Source: Maratus speciosus
Taxonomy: Eukaryota; Arthropoda; Arachnida; Araneae; Salticidae
Assembly (NCBI GenBank): GCA_963932465.1
Contig: OZ010794.1
Location: forward strand, 440,759,502-440,823,501
Reading direction: 5' to 3'
DNA: 64,000 nt
In this document: in pieces, positions 22,938 to 34,089 of the stretch
How the letters are laid out: each line of letters starts with the position of its first letter
Numbering within the stretch: the first letter of the stretch is position 1
Made by a program: the position numbers and the translations under genes
The notes under the pieces: generated by a model
Databases searched by the model: none
What the model saw: the letters and a program-made list of their open reading frames with translations, nothing else
Told to the model about the DNA's origin: nothing

Positions 22938-23377
22938 GGAGAATTTATAATTGTGGTATGAATTTCCTAACTGAACTCAATTTTTGCATGCATGTAGTTT
23001 ATAGAAACAAATCAATATATTATATACAGGGCTGCTCAAAGGATTCGGATAATTTTCCGACTATAGATGAGAATTGCTGAAACTGAGTTTTCAAATGTGT
23101 TATGCGTTTCCAAATGTTTCAATTAGACATCTTATTTCAACTTATTAAACGGGGAAGTTTTGTTGCATTATTCTGAATGTGTTGGAAAATGTTCCATAAT
23201 CTATGCTTGATGCATGATTTTTTTCTTTCTTGTTGTTGATATTGTCTAGCTTTTCAGTCATTTATCAAAGATTGTGTGCTATATAATCAGATTTCAAAAA
23301 CAAAGAGAAATTTGAAAGTAATTTTCCTGATGCGTATTGTTTTCTGAAAATTACGTTCTTTAAATAGAACAGTTTAA

Positions 23378-23927
23378 CCCTTTATCTACTGACGGTACTT
23401 AAAAGTACCATTAAAATAACTTGTTATAAAATTCATTTAATACATCGATTAGTTGTAATATAGTTTAGAATCAGTTGTAAAAACATTACTTTATCTTGTT
23501 CCAAAAGCATTATTGGTTACACGAACCAAAAATATATTTAAAAGGATGATTTCTTTTGCCTTTGCATCTTTTCAGCTTTCTTGTCGTTGTGTGTATGTGA
23601 TGATGGTGGGAAGGGGGGGGGGGGGATTTTTCAATTCGGAAATATTTCTATATTTCTACTGTAAGAACATTATATTTCTACATTTCCTAATTCCACAAAA
23701 TACCAAGAAAAATATTTAAAATAAAAGATTTGAGTGGGGTTATAAATATTCCACAAAATCCCTGTAAATTCAAATTTAATTAATCCTTCTAAATCCTTCA
23801 ATTCTTCTAAAATCCTTCTAAAATTTATTAAATGATTATGTAAACCTTCTAATGTAGTTTAAACAATTCACGAAAAAGGCTTTAGAAGATAAATTTTCCA
23901 TGAATTCATGATACAGTACATAAAGGG
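23378..23927 (+). mobile_element. piggyBac-type MITE (550 bp) with TTAA duplication
   Basis: TTAA at 23374-23377 and 23928-23931 flank ends CCCTTTATCTACTG and CAGTACATAAAGGG. The interior matches the 6759-7284 copy in opposite orientation, including the 'gacggtacttaaaagtacca' block near the left end. A G-run near 23614 corresponds to the C-run near 7055 in the other copy. The 68-codon frame at 23513 is translated element. Confidence 0.9.
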
Positions 23928-23986
23928 TTAAAGCATTTTTTTTTTTTTTTAGTTAATTGTGCCCTTTTCGTGAGAATGATCCATAT

Positions 23987-24020
<34 letters not shown>

Positions 24021-24135
24021 ATGCGTCATATGTGTGTTTTACTATGTGATATCAGATTTTCCGAAAAAGCAAAACTTTTGTGTAAATGTCGCATCAAGAA
24101 AGGTCAGTAAAGTAAGATTTTATATTTTTTTAACA

Positions 24136-25069
24136 GCTCGGCCCCCTACGAGCTACGCTCGCCAACCCCCGTCCAGACACCGCAGACACGCTAAAGTGAT
24201 CGGCTTTAAAAAGATTTCGAAAGATTGAATTATAATTTAAAAAACAGTGGCGATCTCCCTATAAACGGATTTCTATTCATTTCTCTTTGAATGGGGAAAT
24301 TTTAACGCCAAATTCGCTGCGGTACTACTTGATTATCCCGTCGACTAATTTCGCCAAATTATATAAATCGCCAAACCACTCGCCAAATTATACAAATTGA
24401 CATAATTTTTATTTTAAATAACGAAAGAACAAATAAATTAGTACAACATTAATAAAAATACAAATAAAACGTCGAAATAAAAATAACTTGATGACGTAGA
24501 CACGTGTAACAACATTTCAAAATAAGCTAATGTAAAAGGAATTAAGTAAACAGAATCTTTGTCTCCCGGTATTTTTTAACAAAGCGAAAAGAAAGTTCTT
24601 TTAAATGAGACATTTTAAATTAATCGTTTTGAATCTGACGTAATTTTGACCAAACTATTCTTTCTCTTTTTAATATTCACGTGAAAATACTTGTGTTAGA
24701 AAAAAAATATTATTTGCGCTTTCCTAAGAAAAATAGTTGAAAAGTATCCTCTCAGAATATCAAATAAATGTCTAGCGCAATTTGTGAATTTAAACCGTTT
24801 TGCAATATTATTTTGTGTTCATTTTATGTAATAACTGTAATGTGACGTAAATATGACGTAATTTCTCCTATTTAAGACTTCTAACGCATGTTAATAAATT
24901 TATTATTTTACAAATTCCTTTCTCTCTTAAAATTCACGTGTAATTATAGTTTTTATGACGTAATTTTTAATAAGTTCCTGCTTTTTGTACATAATTATTT
25001 AATTCTAATTCCAAATGTTTTTTTCTGTTTATAATAGCCACGTGTAAATAAATTTTTAATTTATTACAC

Positions 25070-25112
<43 letters not shown>

Positions 25113-25594
25113 AAGCAAACATTATTGTTTCCGCTGTTTATACAGTTGGCAACAGTTTAAATTAATATCACTTTCTAAAATCTGTAAAAAATATCTCTCG
25201 AAATGCTGAAAATTTGAATTTAAAATAGATATAAAACCTCGAAAAATGAGTCAAATTAAAAAAATAAATCAATTCTGCACATCGGGAAATTATAACGTAT
25301 AAAATGAACTAAAAATTATTAAATTCCGATGTATAGTTTTTGCTACCATAAAACTTTTTTAGTGGAACGATTTTGTCCAACTTTAGCATTAAATATCTCT
25401 TAAAATAATTCTTCGATTTGAAAACTGTCTGCATCAGCGTGTTTATCAAACATTTCTGTATAACACTACCGATTTTCATATTTTTGTATGCATTATTTTT
25501 CTTAATATTAACGAAGAAAGACCTCCGGTCACAAAAAATTCAAAACCGGCGGCGGCGGTGACAGCGGTAGTTACTTTTTTTTAGAATAGAGAGA
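24136..25594 (-). mobile_element. Helitron copy 3, 3' end clipped
   Basis: Reading the minus strand, it starts A|TCTCTCTATTCTA at 25594 and follows copy 1 closely through the CCG-rich block to 'gtagggggccgagc' at 24136. It then stops: the last CCCCTAG is missing, so the terminal hairpin is half destroyed. A (TA)n run at 25072-25111 has expanded in place of a short sequence in copy 1. No ORF is present. Confidence 0.85.
25072..25111. repeat. (TA)n microsatellite inside Helitron copy 3
   Basis: A pure alternating run of about 40 bases. The same position in copies 1 and 2 has no such run, so it arose after insertion. Confidence 0.9.
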
Positions 25595-25599
25595 TAACA

Positions 25600-27480
25600 A
25601 GTATATTTTTTTAATCTGCTTCAAAATCCAATTTCAGTTTAATTACGTTAACTGGCCAATTCTGTGATAAGTTGAATTATGTGTGCCTACTTATACTGCT
25701 AAGTTTAATTTTGCATAAATTTCGTTTCAATATGAGGTTAGTAAAATAAGATTTTTATACTAATCTGAGAGCGCTTGATCCACGTTTGATTTTTTTTTAG
25801 CCTCTGGTACGGTATGCTATTTCTTTCTCCCAGCTTATTTTGTGTCCAATAAATAACGTTACCTTACAGAAGCTACCCGTAAAACAAAGCATTACGATTA
25901 AATACTCTTTAGCAATTTTTTAAACTTCTAAGCAACGCACATTTTCAATTTTTATACCGTCGTATTGGAAAATAAAGTTCTTTTAAATGCATTTTGTTTG
26001 AAAACTGTATCTCCATTTATTTTTGAAATATTAATTTTTTTGTAGTTTTTGGAGCCATTTGCTTAATATTGGCAACGGAAGTACTCCATCTCTATAGAAA
26101 GCAAAGGAAAAATAGTTTTAAAATAGTAATTATATATTTTTGTTGCCATTTTCTCGTAACAACGAAAGAAAATGTAATTAAAATACGTGCTATTTTGAAA
26201 AAAAAATATAAACGAATGATTTCTGTTAAAACAATGGAACTATTATATACCTATATTTAATTGTAGATATCTATGAATCATTAGATAGCCGTTGTTTTTG
26301 TTTTTTTGTTTTAGGTAGATTTCGTAAGAAATACTACCTATTGCAGTCGTTACCATGGTGCGACTTTTGAAAAATTCCTTCATAACTTTTCATTATAGGA
26401 CCCCAGGAACCCAAAACCACCCCCATCTAAAAAGTTTATATATATATATATATGTATGTATGTACTAAATTTTGTCCGCACGATAAAAGTCGTAATTATG
26501 CACGGATCTTCTTCAAACTCGCCAACAACTTTGAGATGACTAACATCTCGGCGGGGATTGCAAATGGAAAAAATCGGCCCAAGGGAATGGAAATGGGGAG
26601 GGTTCAAAATTTTGAATACCCTCTTAACATGATTCTGATAAAACCAGCTCTTACACAACAATGGCAGGAAAAAATAAATATTTTTCGTTATAGCAGTTGC
26701 CAACAATTAAAAAAAAAGAAATAAAATTCTCACCACAACAAATGCTTTTCTATTGCAAGGTTTCACGTGAAAAATTAAATTAAATAAATAGCTTGAATAA
26801 TTGAAACAAATTGAATATTACGTCATAAGTTTCTTAGAGCAAGATTTCCGCATGAAAACACAAAATGAAATAAATAATTTGACGAATAAAAATATATATA
26901 TATTGCATCATATTGGAAATAAAACGGACCTCAGCAGGTGAATATGTAACGTCATGTGAGTTTGAATAAACGTATTAAAACATGACGAAAATCCGACAAT
27001 GGAAATATTAACTTATTTTAACACTTTGAGGTTCTCTGAATTTGCTTTAGCTATTTTTTAAACCTATTCCATATACATTCGTGTGTGTATTCGTGTATAT
27101 TAGAATTTTCCCAAAATGTTTAGCTCTCTGGAGCTCATTCTTATTGAAGGAACTGGGTCTATCTCTAATCTTGATTTAAGTTTTGTTGGTGAATTTAGTA
27201 CTTCGAAATCTACCTCCGCCTGTAGGCCCGAGCCGTCAGGGATTTTTTTTTGTTTTTTTTTTGTTTTGTTTTTTTTTTTTCGATTTTCTTGAATGACGGA
27301 ATCTTTTTGCTGCATTTGTGCATTATTTCGCGATAGTGATGTGCTATGCATGCTTTACTATAGATGTTTAAGAGTAGATCGTAAATGTGGAATTCTTAAG
27401 CGGATGCGGATGATGTCATTTTATGTAAAATAAAACGTGTGCTTTAAGTCTTAAAATTGAAATATGTTTTGTACTGCAGT
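25600..27480. other. Spacer with unnamed repeat fragments, no gene
   Basis: The block 26313-26730 (from 'taggtagatttcgtaagaaa' through a (TA)n at 26437 and 'tgtatgtatgtactaaattt') looks like a dispersed repeat but has no matched TIR here. The minus-strand frame at 26380-26706 and its plus-strand counterpart carry no recognisable domain. The minus-strand frame at 27100-27351 contains a low-complexity lysine run from a T-rich stretch. Confidence 0.4.
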
Positions 27481-27524
27481 AGAGTCCCACTTAACCGAGT
27501 TATTTTCTTCTGATGGACTGGTGG

Positions 27525-27801
27525 CTTCTATTATTATGAAACAGCCATTATAAATGAAACGTTAGGTGAAGATGAAAGAGCAGCCGTAAAAAAAATTACG
27601 GCCATTTTGTGCCCCCATTTTGACCAGAAACTCAGAGTTCTAACTTTTTACGGCTGCTCTTTCATCTTCACCTAACACTTCATTTATAATGGCTGTTTCA
27701 TAATAATAGAAGCCATCAGTCCATCAGAAGAAAATGAACTAATGGAAATGCCGGGGGCGACACTAAATTCTGAAAAAGCAGAATTCCTGTTCTCTAGTTT
27801 T
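27525..27801. mobile_element. Palindromic MITE-like repeat
   Basis: The left arm (ttcttctgatggactggtgg, cagccattataaatgaaacg, gatgaaagagcagccgtaaa) is mirrored on the right (tttacggctgctctttcatc, acttcatttataatggctgt, ccatcagtccatcagaagaa). A right-half copy lies at 15415-15640. The preceding 'agtagagtcccacttaaccg' at 27479 may belong to a Tigger-like end. Confidence 0.7.
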
Positions 27802-28779
27802 TTTTTTTTTTTTTTAACCATTTGGAAAAATGGTTATTGTTCTCGTCAGGATGGGAAATCAAAAGCATATCTGAAGATTTTTATTGGTTTAATCCGCATT
27901 TTATTCGTTTTCTGATTGGTCTATACAGTAATCTGTATTTCCCTTTACTTTCAACAGAGATGGATACCTTCTGTTGCCACTACGACAAAAAAGTAATAAA
28001 AACCACAAAAAAATTAATAACTCAGAAACAAATTGGGATACAGCTTTCAAACAAACTGCATTTAAAAGTACATTTTTTTCTCTATACGACGGTGTAAAAA
28101 GTAATATTGTGGGATGTTTAGAAGTTTAAGAATGAAATTTCATTTAAAATGTTTTGTCAGATTTCTTGGAAATCTGACGATGGAAAAGCTTTTTCCCGAA
28201 CAGCCAATGAAATATTTGGATAATACATAAGTTTCAGGTGGATAATACGTACGAGTTGCAGGCGATTTTTGTCGCTTGGAATTTTTACGTGTAATAACAC
28301 TATTAATGTTTAATTCATGGCGTACGTAATGTATGATCAACTCCGTGCGATTTTTTATGTCTTAAATTTTAATCTTCGAAAAAATCATTTTCCAAATGGT
28401 CGTTGTAATTTGATAAATTGCTTTTTTTTTTTTCTTTGGCTTTAAAATCAAGTTTAAATTGAATTAAGACAATCGAAAGTTAATAAAAGTTAATATAACT
28501 CGGAGCAATATTTCTTAACATTTTTGTATTTGTGAAATACTTTGAATTTTATTAAATGTTCGAGACAACTCATATTTTTTATTAATGAAAATAAATTTAA
28601 ATAATATAAAGTTTTGTTATGCGAGAAGATGTAATGCCAGAAAAACCTTATAAAATTAAACCAAACGATAAAATTTTTTAATCAGCAAACATATCTATAG
28701 TAGGACAAAGTAGTGTCCGCGCGTAAAGCGGACGTCATTTTGACGGTGGGACAGCAGACGATTAAATGTAACTTTTATT
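27802..28779. other. AT-rich spacer, no gene supported
   Basis: The 91-codon frame at 27822-28097 and the minus-strand frame at 28140-28340 have no domain or splice context. Nothing else was recognised. Confidence 0.4.
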
Positions 28780-29833
28780 ACTTTCTTCTATCTTTACAAG
28801 AAGAAAGTATTGGATTCATGAAAATTTTCGAATTCCGGTTTTCGACGGATTTACACGTTTTAGGGGTCAGAGATTCCAAAAAACATGTTTTTACAAAATG
28901 TCTGTCTGTGACTCTGTGAGTCTGTCTGTCTGTGTGTATGTGACACAAATTTTGTGGGCGCTCTATCTCAAGAACTAATGCACGTAATTTAATAAAAATT
29001 GATATTCAGTTAGTCCCTAATACAAATTGATGCTGATTAGTTTTTGGTGTAAATCACTCAACAGGTGGCGCTGCTATGCTGCATTTTTCACGATTTTCGC
29101 AATAGCTCTATCTCAAGAACTAATGCACGGATTTCGATCAAACTTCAGATTTAGTTAGTCCTTGATATGAATTGATGATGATTAAGTTTTGGTGTAAATC
29201 GCCCAACAGGTGGCGCTGTTATGATGAATTTTGAAGGATTTACACGATTTCCCCAATAGCTTTATCTTAAGAACTAACGCACGGATTTTCATCAAACTTC
29301 AGATTCAGTTAGTCCTTGATATGACTTGCTACTGATTATGTGTTGGTGTAAATCGCCCAAAAGGTGGCGCTTCTCTGCTGCCTCTTTCACGATTGCCTCA
29401 ATAGCTCTATCAATAGAACTAATGGACGAATTTTCATCTTACTTCAGATTTAGTTGTATGTTGACACAAGCTGTTGTTAATTAGGTTTTGGTGTTAATCA
29501 CCCAATAGGTGGCGCTGCTATGCAGGAATTTTCACGATTTTCGTTATTGCTCTATCTCAAAAACTAATGTACGGATTTTCTCCAAACTTCAGATTCAGTC
29601 AGACGTTGACATAAATTGTTGCTGATTAGGATTTGGTATAAATCACCCAATAGGTGGCGCTGCTAGGCAGCATTTTTCTGAATTTAGACGATTTCAGCGA
29701 TAGTCCTATCTCAAGAACTAACGCACGGAATTTCATATCGTTAGAATCCTCATGAGATGCATAGATTGCCATTTAATTTTAGCAGTGTGATAGCGGATTT
29801 TGAAGTATTAACATGTATGAGATAGAAGAAAGT
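28780..29833 (+). mobile_element. TIR element A with ~145-bp internal tandem repeats
   Basis: The ends are a perfect 14-bp inverted repeat, ACTTTCTTCTATCT (28780-28793) and AGATAGAAGAAAGT (29820-29833). After a conserved head that includes a tctgtctg microsatellite, six units carry 'ctctatctcaagaactaatg' at 28961, 29106, 29260, 29405, 29550 and 29703 (period 145-154) together with 'caggtggcgctgctatg'. Element B at 37677-38879 is a second copy in the opposite orientation. No transposase is present. The frame from 28713 matches a frame in B only because the DNA is conserved. Confidence 0.85.
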
Positions 29834-31600
29834 TTTGGGATTGGTACATCCGACTAGTTATCTTTTATTGCAATTTTTTTTTAACTTCTAAATACCGTAC
29901 GTTTTCAATTATTTTTACACTGTCGAATAGGGAAAAAATGTGCTTTCAAATACAATTTGTTTGAAAAATGTATCGCAATTTGTTCGAAAACCGTATCGCC
30001 ACTAACTCAAATTTTATTGTTGTCAAAATAATTTCCAAGCACGAATTTTCTTCAAATCCTCGTTCGTGTGCAGACGATTAGGAAAGATAAATCTGTTTGC
30101 ACTAAAATTTATATAAATAGTTTATCGTTTGCTTCCAGCTTATATTCGCTAACGAAATTAAAACATTCATCAATGAATAAATAAAACAATAAAATATAAA
30201 TAAATTACGAATTTAAGACGTACACTATATAAACATTAATCCCCGGACACTTACAATTTTAGACATTTTGTCTAAATTTAAAAATATCCCTGCCCGAGTC
30301 TTCTGGAACTTTGAGATTACAAAGAATATGTTTGACCTCATATTTATCAACGTCGATTTGATAAGAAGAACAATTAGGTCGCCAATAAAAAATCAGAGAA
30401 AAATAATATTTGGGATCATACTGTAAAATAAAATGCGCAAAATGATCTATCGCTATAACATACAAATATGTGGATATTGTACCATATGTGTATTCATTTG
30501 TGTAAGAATAGCACTTATATTCATGGAGGTATAACAATTTTTTTTAGTTCAAAAAGTTCTTGCATATTTTTTGCTTATATCACGCAGGATTTTCAACCAA
30601 AGTTAATGCCAGTTTCACTAAAAAACGTTTGATGAAATATGAGCAGTTCTAAGAAATATTTTTTATCTGCGCAGGCGCAAATGATAACAAAAATTTCTTT
30701 TCAGGATTTAATAGTCAACTCTGTGAGACAACTCATATAAAAAATCCAGTCAAATATCTTGAAAATTCAGAAAGATATCGGCGATAGAGTGAGTTGACTT
30801 TTAATTTCTCTCTAAAAGAGGTTGAATGATAAGAGATTTTCCACAAATTGTCATTTTCTATTAACTGACTTTCAGCAAAGTAGTTAGTATTTAATCAAAT
30901 CAACGAGTAGATTTAAAACAAGTGCTTCGATTTTGAAACTTCTTTTTTTCTTGTAACGGGTTCATTCTGGTGGTTTTTCAACAAGAACTAAAGCATCAAT
31001 AAAAAATTAAATAAAAAAAATAATTATTAAAAATACTCGGTACTCGGTACCCAAAGTACACGGCCAACCAGTAAAAAAACTTAACATCAATTTAGAGATT
31101 CTGCGGCACATCTGAAGATCACTCTCGTCACACTTTTGTGAAACACCGATAGGGAAATACTGATTTGAAGTATCGTAACCGATTGTTCATAAAATAAACA
31201 AATTTTGCGCGCCGACTTTTTCGTCATTAAATCATAAAATCCTCCTAATCATAAAATCATTAGGAGTTCTTCACTTCCTGACAAATTAATTTTGCGATAA
31301 ATGCAAACAAATAATAGTTTTAAGAAATTTAAAGCTATGGGGAAACAAAATGTAACGGATTATTTTACAAAATTTAAAGTATTTCTTTTTTTTCCCCCTT
31401 ACTGCATTTAATTACATCATATTTTTGTATATTTTTCATTGTAGTTTTATATTGTAACAACAAGTAATAATAAAATCTAAAATAAACAACACTATTTACT
31501 GTTTAATAAATAATAAGACATCGTCTTTACACTCTATGTATGGTATAACAACACATGGTGTAAAAGTCTTTATACATACTACATAGTTTTCTATTAGCTG
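29834..31600. other. AT-rich spacer, no gene supported
   Basis: The minus-strand frame at 30259-30537 (92 codons) has no recognisable domain. No TIR pairs, Pol III boxes or tandem arrays were seen. Confidence 0.4.
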
Positions 31601-32067
31601 ATCATCCAAGGTACACTATAAAATAAGACAACTGTTTATTAATCTAGGAAATATAATACAACCACGATCAAAAATATACAATAAGATCTTCTGAGTTGCC
31701 CACGATTCCGAAAGGTGCCCTTTATCATCAGGAACCTCATAAACTAATTTATTTTCGAGATTTAAAGAAGAATTTATAAAAGCAAAGCTTCTTTTGTTGT
31801 CACAGATTTCTGGAAACGTTTCAGATTAGATTTGTGAATTAATTAGTTCCCTCAAAACAGAATAACAAATTTTAATATGCTATCAATTTTCAATTATACA
31901 TTTTTATCTGTGTAATTGATTTTAGATATGCAATAGTGACAAAATAATAATAACTATAATGTTAATATTACTGCTGTTATCATGTTTGTCTGTAAAACCC
32001 GTTTGTTGAACGTGAAATGTTTGCTTGAAAATGGATAGCATGCGAAAACTCTATATTTCAAGTTTAG

Positions 32068-32236
32068 GTTGGTTGGTTGTATTTATGACGGCCAATTACC
32101 AACACGAGGGATATAGGCCCTAAGGGGGAGTGCCCTCCGTGGGAGTCTTTCTAAGGGAACCTAACCAGTATTTACGCATGGAAAATCCAAGGTTTGAAGA
32201 AATCCACGAAAATTCCGAACGATTAGGCCGACGGGC
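32068..32236 (-). mobile_element. 5'-truncated SINE with 14-bp target duplication
   Basis: The direct repeat TATTTCAAGTTTAG flanks it at 32054-32067 and 32237-32250. On the minus strand it starts at gcccgtcggcctaatcgttc, so the tRNA head with both Pol III boxes is missing. It then runs through the body to a caaccaaccaacc tail. It belongs to the family of 20906-21147. The perfect duplication shows that it inserted in this truncated form rather than being cut later. Confidence 0.9.
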
Positions 32237-32343
32237 TATTTCAAGTTTAGAAAACTAATTAATACATTATAATAACTACTCGGAAACGTTCCCGAAAATC
32301 AATGACAGCCAAAGAAACTTTGTTTTTGTAAATGCTTATTTAA

Positions 32344-32547
32344 TCCTTTGAGGATAGGTGGGATATATTACATCCCACCTAATCTTAATTCAGATTCGCA
32401 CCAGAAAATTTTAATTAAGTTTTACTTTTATAACTTTGGTGAAAAATAGGGGAAAAATTGCTTTCCCTTATTTTAAAATAATTTTTTTCTAATTTTCTGG
32501 TGGGAATTCAACATTATAGAAACACAATTGCTTGCCCCTCAAAGGGT
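32344..32547. mobile_element. Small piggyBac-type MITE (204 bp)
   Basis: TTAA at 32340-32343 and 32548-32551 flank ends TCCTTTGAGG and CCTCAAAGGG. Just inside the left end is a hairpin, TAGGTGGGAT against ATCCCACCTA. The internal phrases 'ccagaaaatttt' and 'aattttctggtg' are also inverted. Inserted in the host TIR element. Confidence 0.85.
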
Positions 32548-32700
32548 TAAATGTCGAAAATATTTTGGTTTCTAAGGTTACTAATACTTTCCGGAATCGT
32601 GGGTCGTAACACGTTATTGTATATTTTCGTTCTTGGATATATTATATTTTCCTAGATTAAAAAGCATTTGACTTTTTTTTTTTTTTTTTTTTTTTTTACA

Positions 32701-33462
32701 GTGCAATAGTTACCTTTCATAATCAGTGTTTTACTGCATTAGTGACGATCCCTGTAAAAGTTGTTTTTCCTTTACAAGCTGTTTCATGCAGCGATGAAAT
32801 ATTTGACTTTTTTTACGGTGCAATAGTTACCGTCCATAATCCGAGTTTTTCTGCATTAGTGCCTATCCCTGTAAAAGCTGTTTTTCCTTTACAAGCTGTT
32901 TCATGCAGCGAAGAAATATTTGACTTTTTTACGGTGCAATAGTTACCGTTCATAATCCGTGTTTTGCTGCATTAGTGGCGATCCCTGTAGAAGTTGTTTT
33001 TCCTTTACAAGCTGTTTAGTGCAGCGAAGAAATATTTGACTTTTTTTACAATGCAATAATTACCGTTTATAATCCGTGTTTTACTGCATTAGTGACGATC
33101 CCTGTAAAAGTTACTTTTCCTTTACAAACTGTTTAATGCAGCGAAGAAATATTTGACTTTTTTTTTACGGTATAATAGTTGCCGTTCATAATCCGTGTCT
33201 TGCTGCATTAGTGACGATCCCTGTAGAAGTTGTTTTTCCTTTACAAGCTGTTTAATGCAGCGAAGAAATATTTGACTTTTTTTACGGTGCAATAGTTACC
33301 GTTCATAATCCGTGTTTTGGTGCATTATTGGCGATCCCTGTAAAAGTTGTTTTTCCTTTACAAGCTGTTTAATGCAGCGAAGAAATATTTGACTTTTTTT
33401 ACAGTGCAATAATTACCGTTTATAATCCGTCTTTTACTGCATTAGTGACGATCCCTGTAATA
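32701..33462 (+). repeat. Tandem array of ~117-bp units, about 6.5 copies
   Basis: Unit starts (gtgcaatagttacc or variants) are at 32701, 32818, 32934, 33051, 33170, 33287 and 33404. Each unit contains 'ctgcattagtgacgatccct', 'gtttttcctttacaagctgt' and 'tttgacttttttta'. The array abuts the right end of the TIR element at 31.6-32.7 kb, and a single inverted unit at 5572-5660 lies beside the related element, so it probably grew from a subterminal repeat. The 66-codon frame here is translated repeat. Confidence 0.9.
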
Positions 33463-33469
33463 AATCAAA

Positions 33470-34085
33470 AAATCTTGAAAAATAAAGGAAATTTTAAAGA
33501 CCAATTGTTATGGTGCAACTAAAGTCGCACACTTCAGTCAATATGTATTTTGTTTAAACGTTATGTATTTGCTAAATATCAAATATTATAAAGTAATTGC
33601 CTTCAGAATAAATGAGCGATTATTTATTTTAAATAAAACCTATTGTAAAACATTTTTACAATGTTGATAAAAATTCATATTATCAGAGGTGAAAAACATG
33701 TGCAGGACTCGTACGTTTTCTAATTTTGAATGTCATTAGAAGATTACTATTCGGAAATAGTTATACTCAAAAGTAGAAACCGTCCGAGCCCAGCAAATAC
33801 TTTCCGACTCTGATGTTATTCGTTCTGATATTTGAAAAATTTATATTTTAATAGTAATAAATATAGTAATAACATGTTCTCATGCTAATAACGAAATATT
33901 AATATTCTACTTCAGTAAATTGTTTTTTTTTTTTTATTCTATTTATGCTAAGATTGAAACAAATATGTCGAGCAACATATACTTATGTACGCAATAATAT
34001 CTGTATTGTTGCATGCTCAAACAACATCTGATAATTCTTTGCTGCACCATTTAAAATTATCTCTCTGTATCTTTTTTTTTTTTCT
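33470..34085. other. AT-rich spacer, no gene seen
   Basis: No repeat family, TIR or exon recognised. Confidence 0.4.
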
Positions 34086-34089
34086 TTTG

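Larger units (their letters stand above)
20654..23233. repeat. 2.6-kb inverted repeat (foldback) with SINE and tRNA-like sequence inside
   Basis: The left part (acaagaaaggaaaatcatac, ttaaacactttccaacacat, tttgagcagccctgtatatg) is mirrored on the right (tatacagggctgctcaaagg, gtgttggaaaatgttccata, catgatttttttctttcttg). Shorter inner units of the type 'catttacaggggcactcaaaag' and 'aaatcatttgcagtgtattt' repeat every 200-250 bases and are themselves inverted about the centre near 21.8 kb. Related fragments occur at 40.3, 48.85-49.35 and 50.27-50.9 kb. No coding capacity was found. Confidence 0.7.
31615..32695. mobile_element. TIR element hosting a SINE and a TTAA MITE
   Basis: The left arm 31641-31715 (aatctaggaaatataataca, aaaatatacaataag, cccacgattccgaaagg) is inverted at 32587-32658. 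Between them lie the truncated SINE (32068-32236) and the small piggyBac MITE (32344-32547). Without them the element is about 0.7 kb. A diverged relative is at 5900-6545. The outer borders are approximate; phrases ggtacactataaaa on the left and acagtgcaatagttacc on the right may be the termini. Confidence 0.65.

Noticed and set aside
28713..28919. ORF sharing a peptide (LLSLQEESIGF) with a minus-strand ORF at 38.7-38.9 kb
   Set aside because: The likeness comes from conserved DNA of TIR elements A and B. The frames are short and run into a simple repeat.
28930..29760. Possible CRISPR-like array
   Set aside because: The ~145-bp units are diverged along their whole length and lie within a TIR element. 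There are no short identical repeats with unique spacers, and the DNA is eukaryotic.
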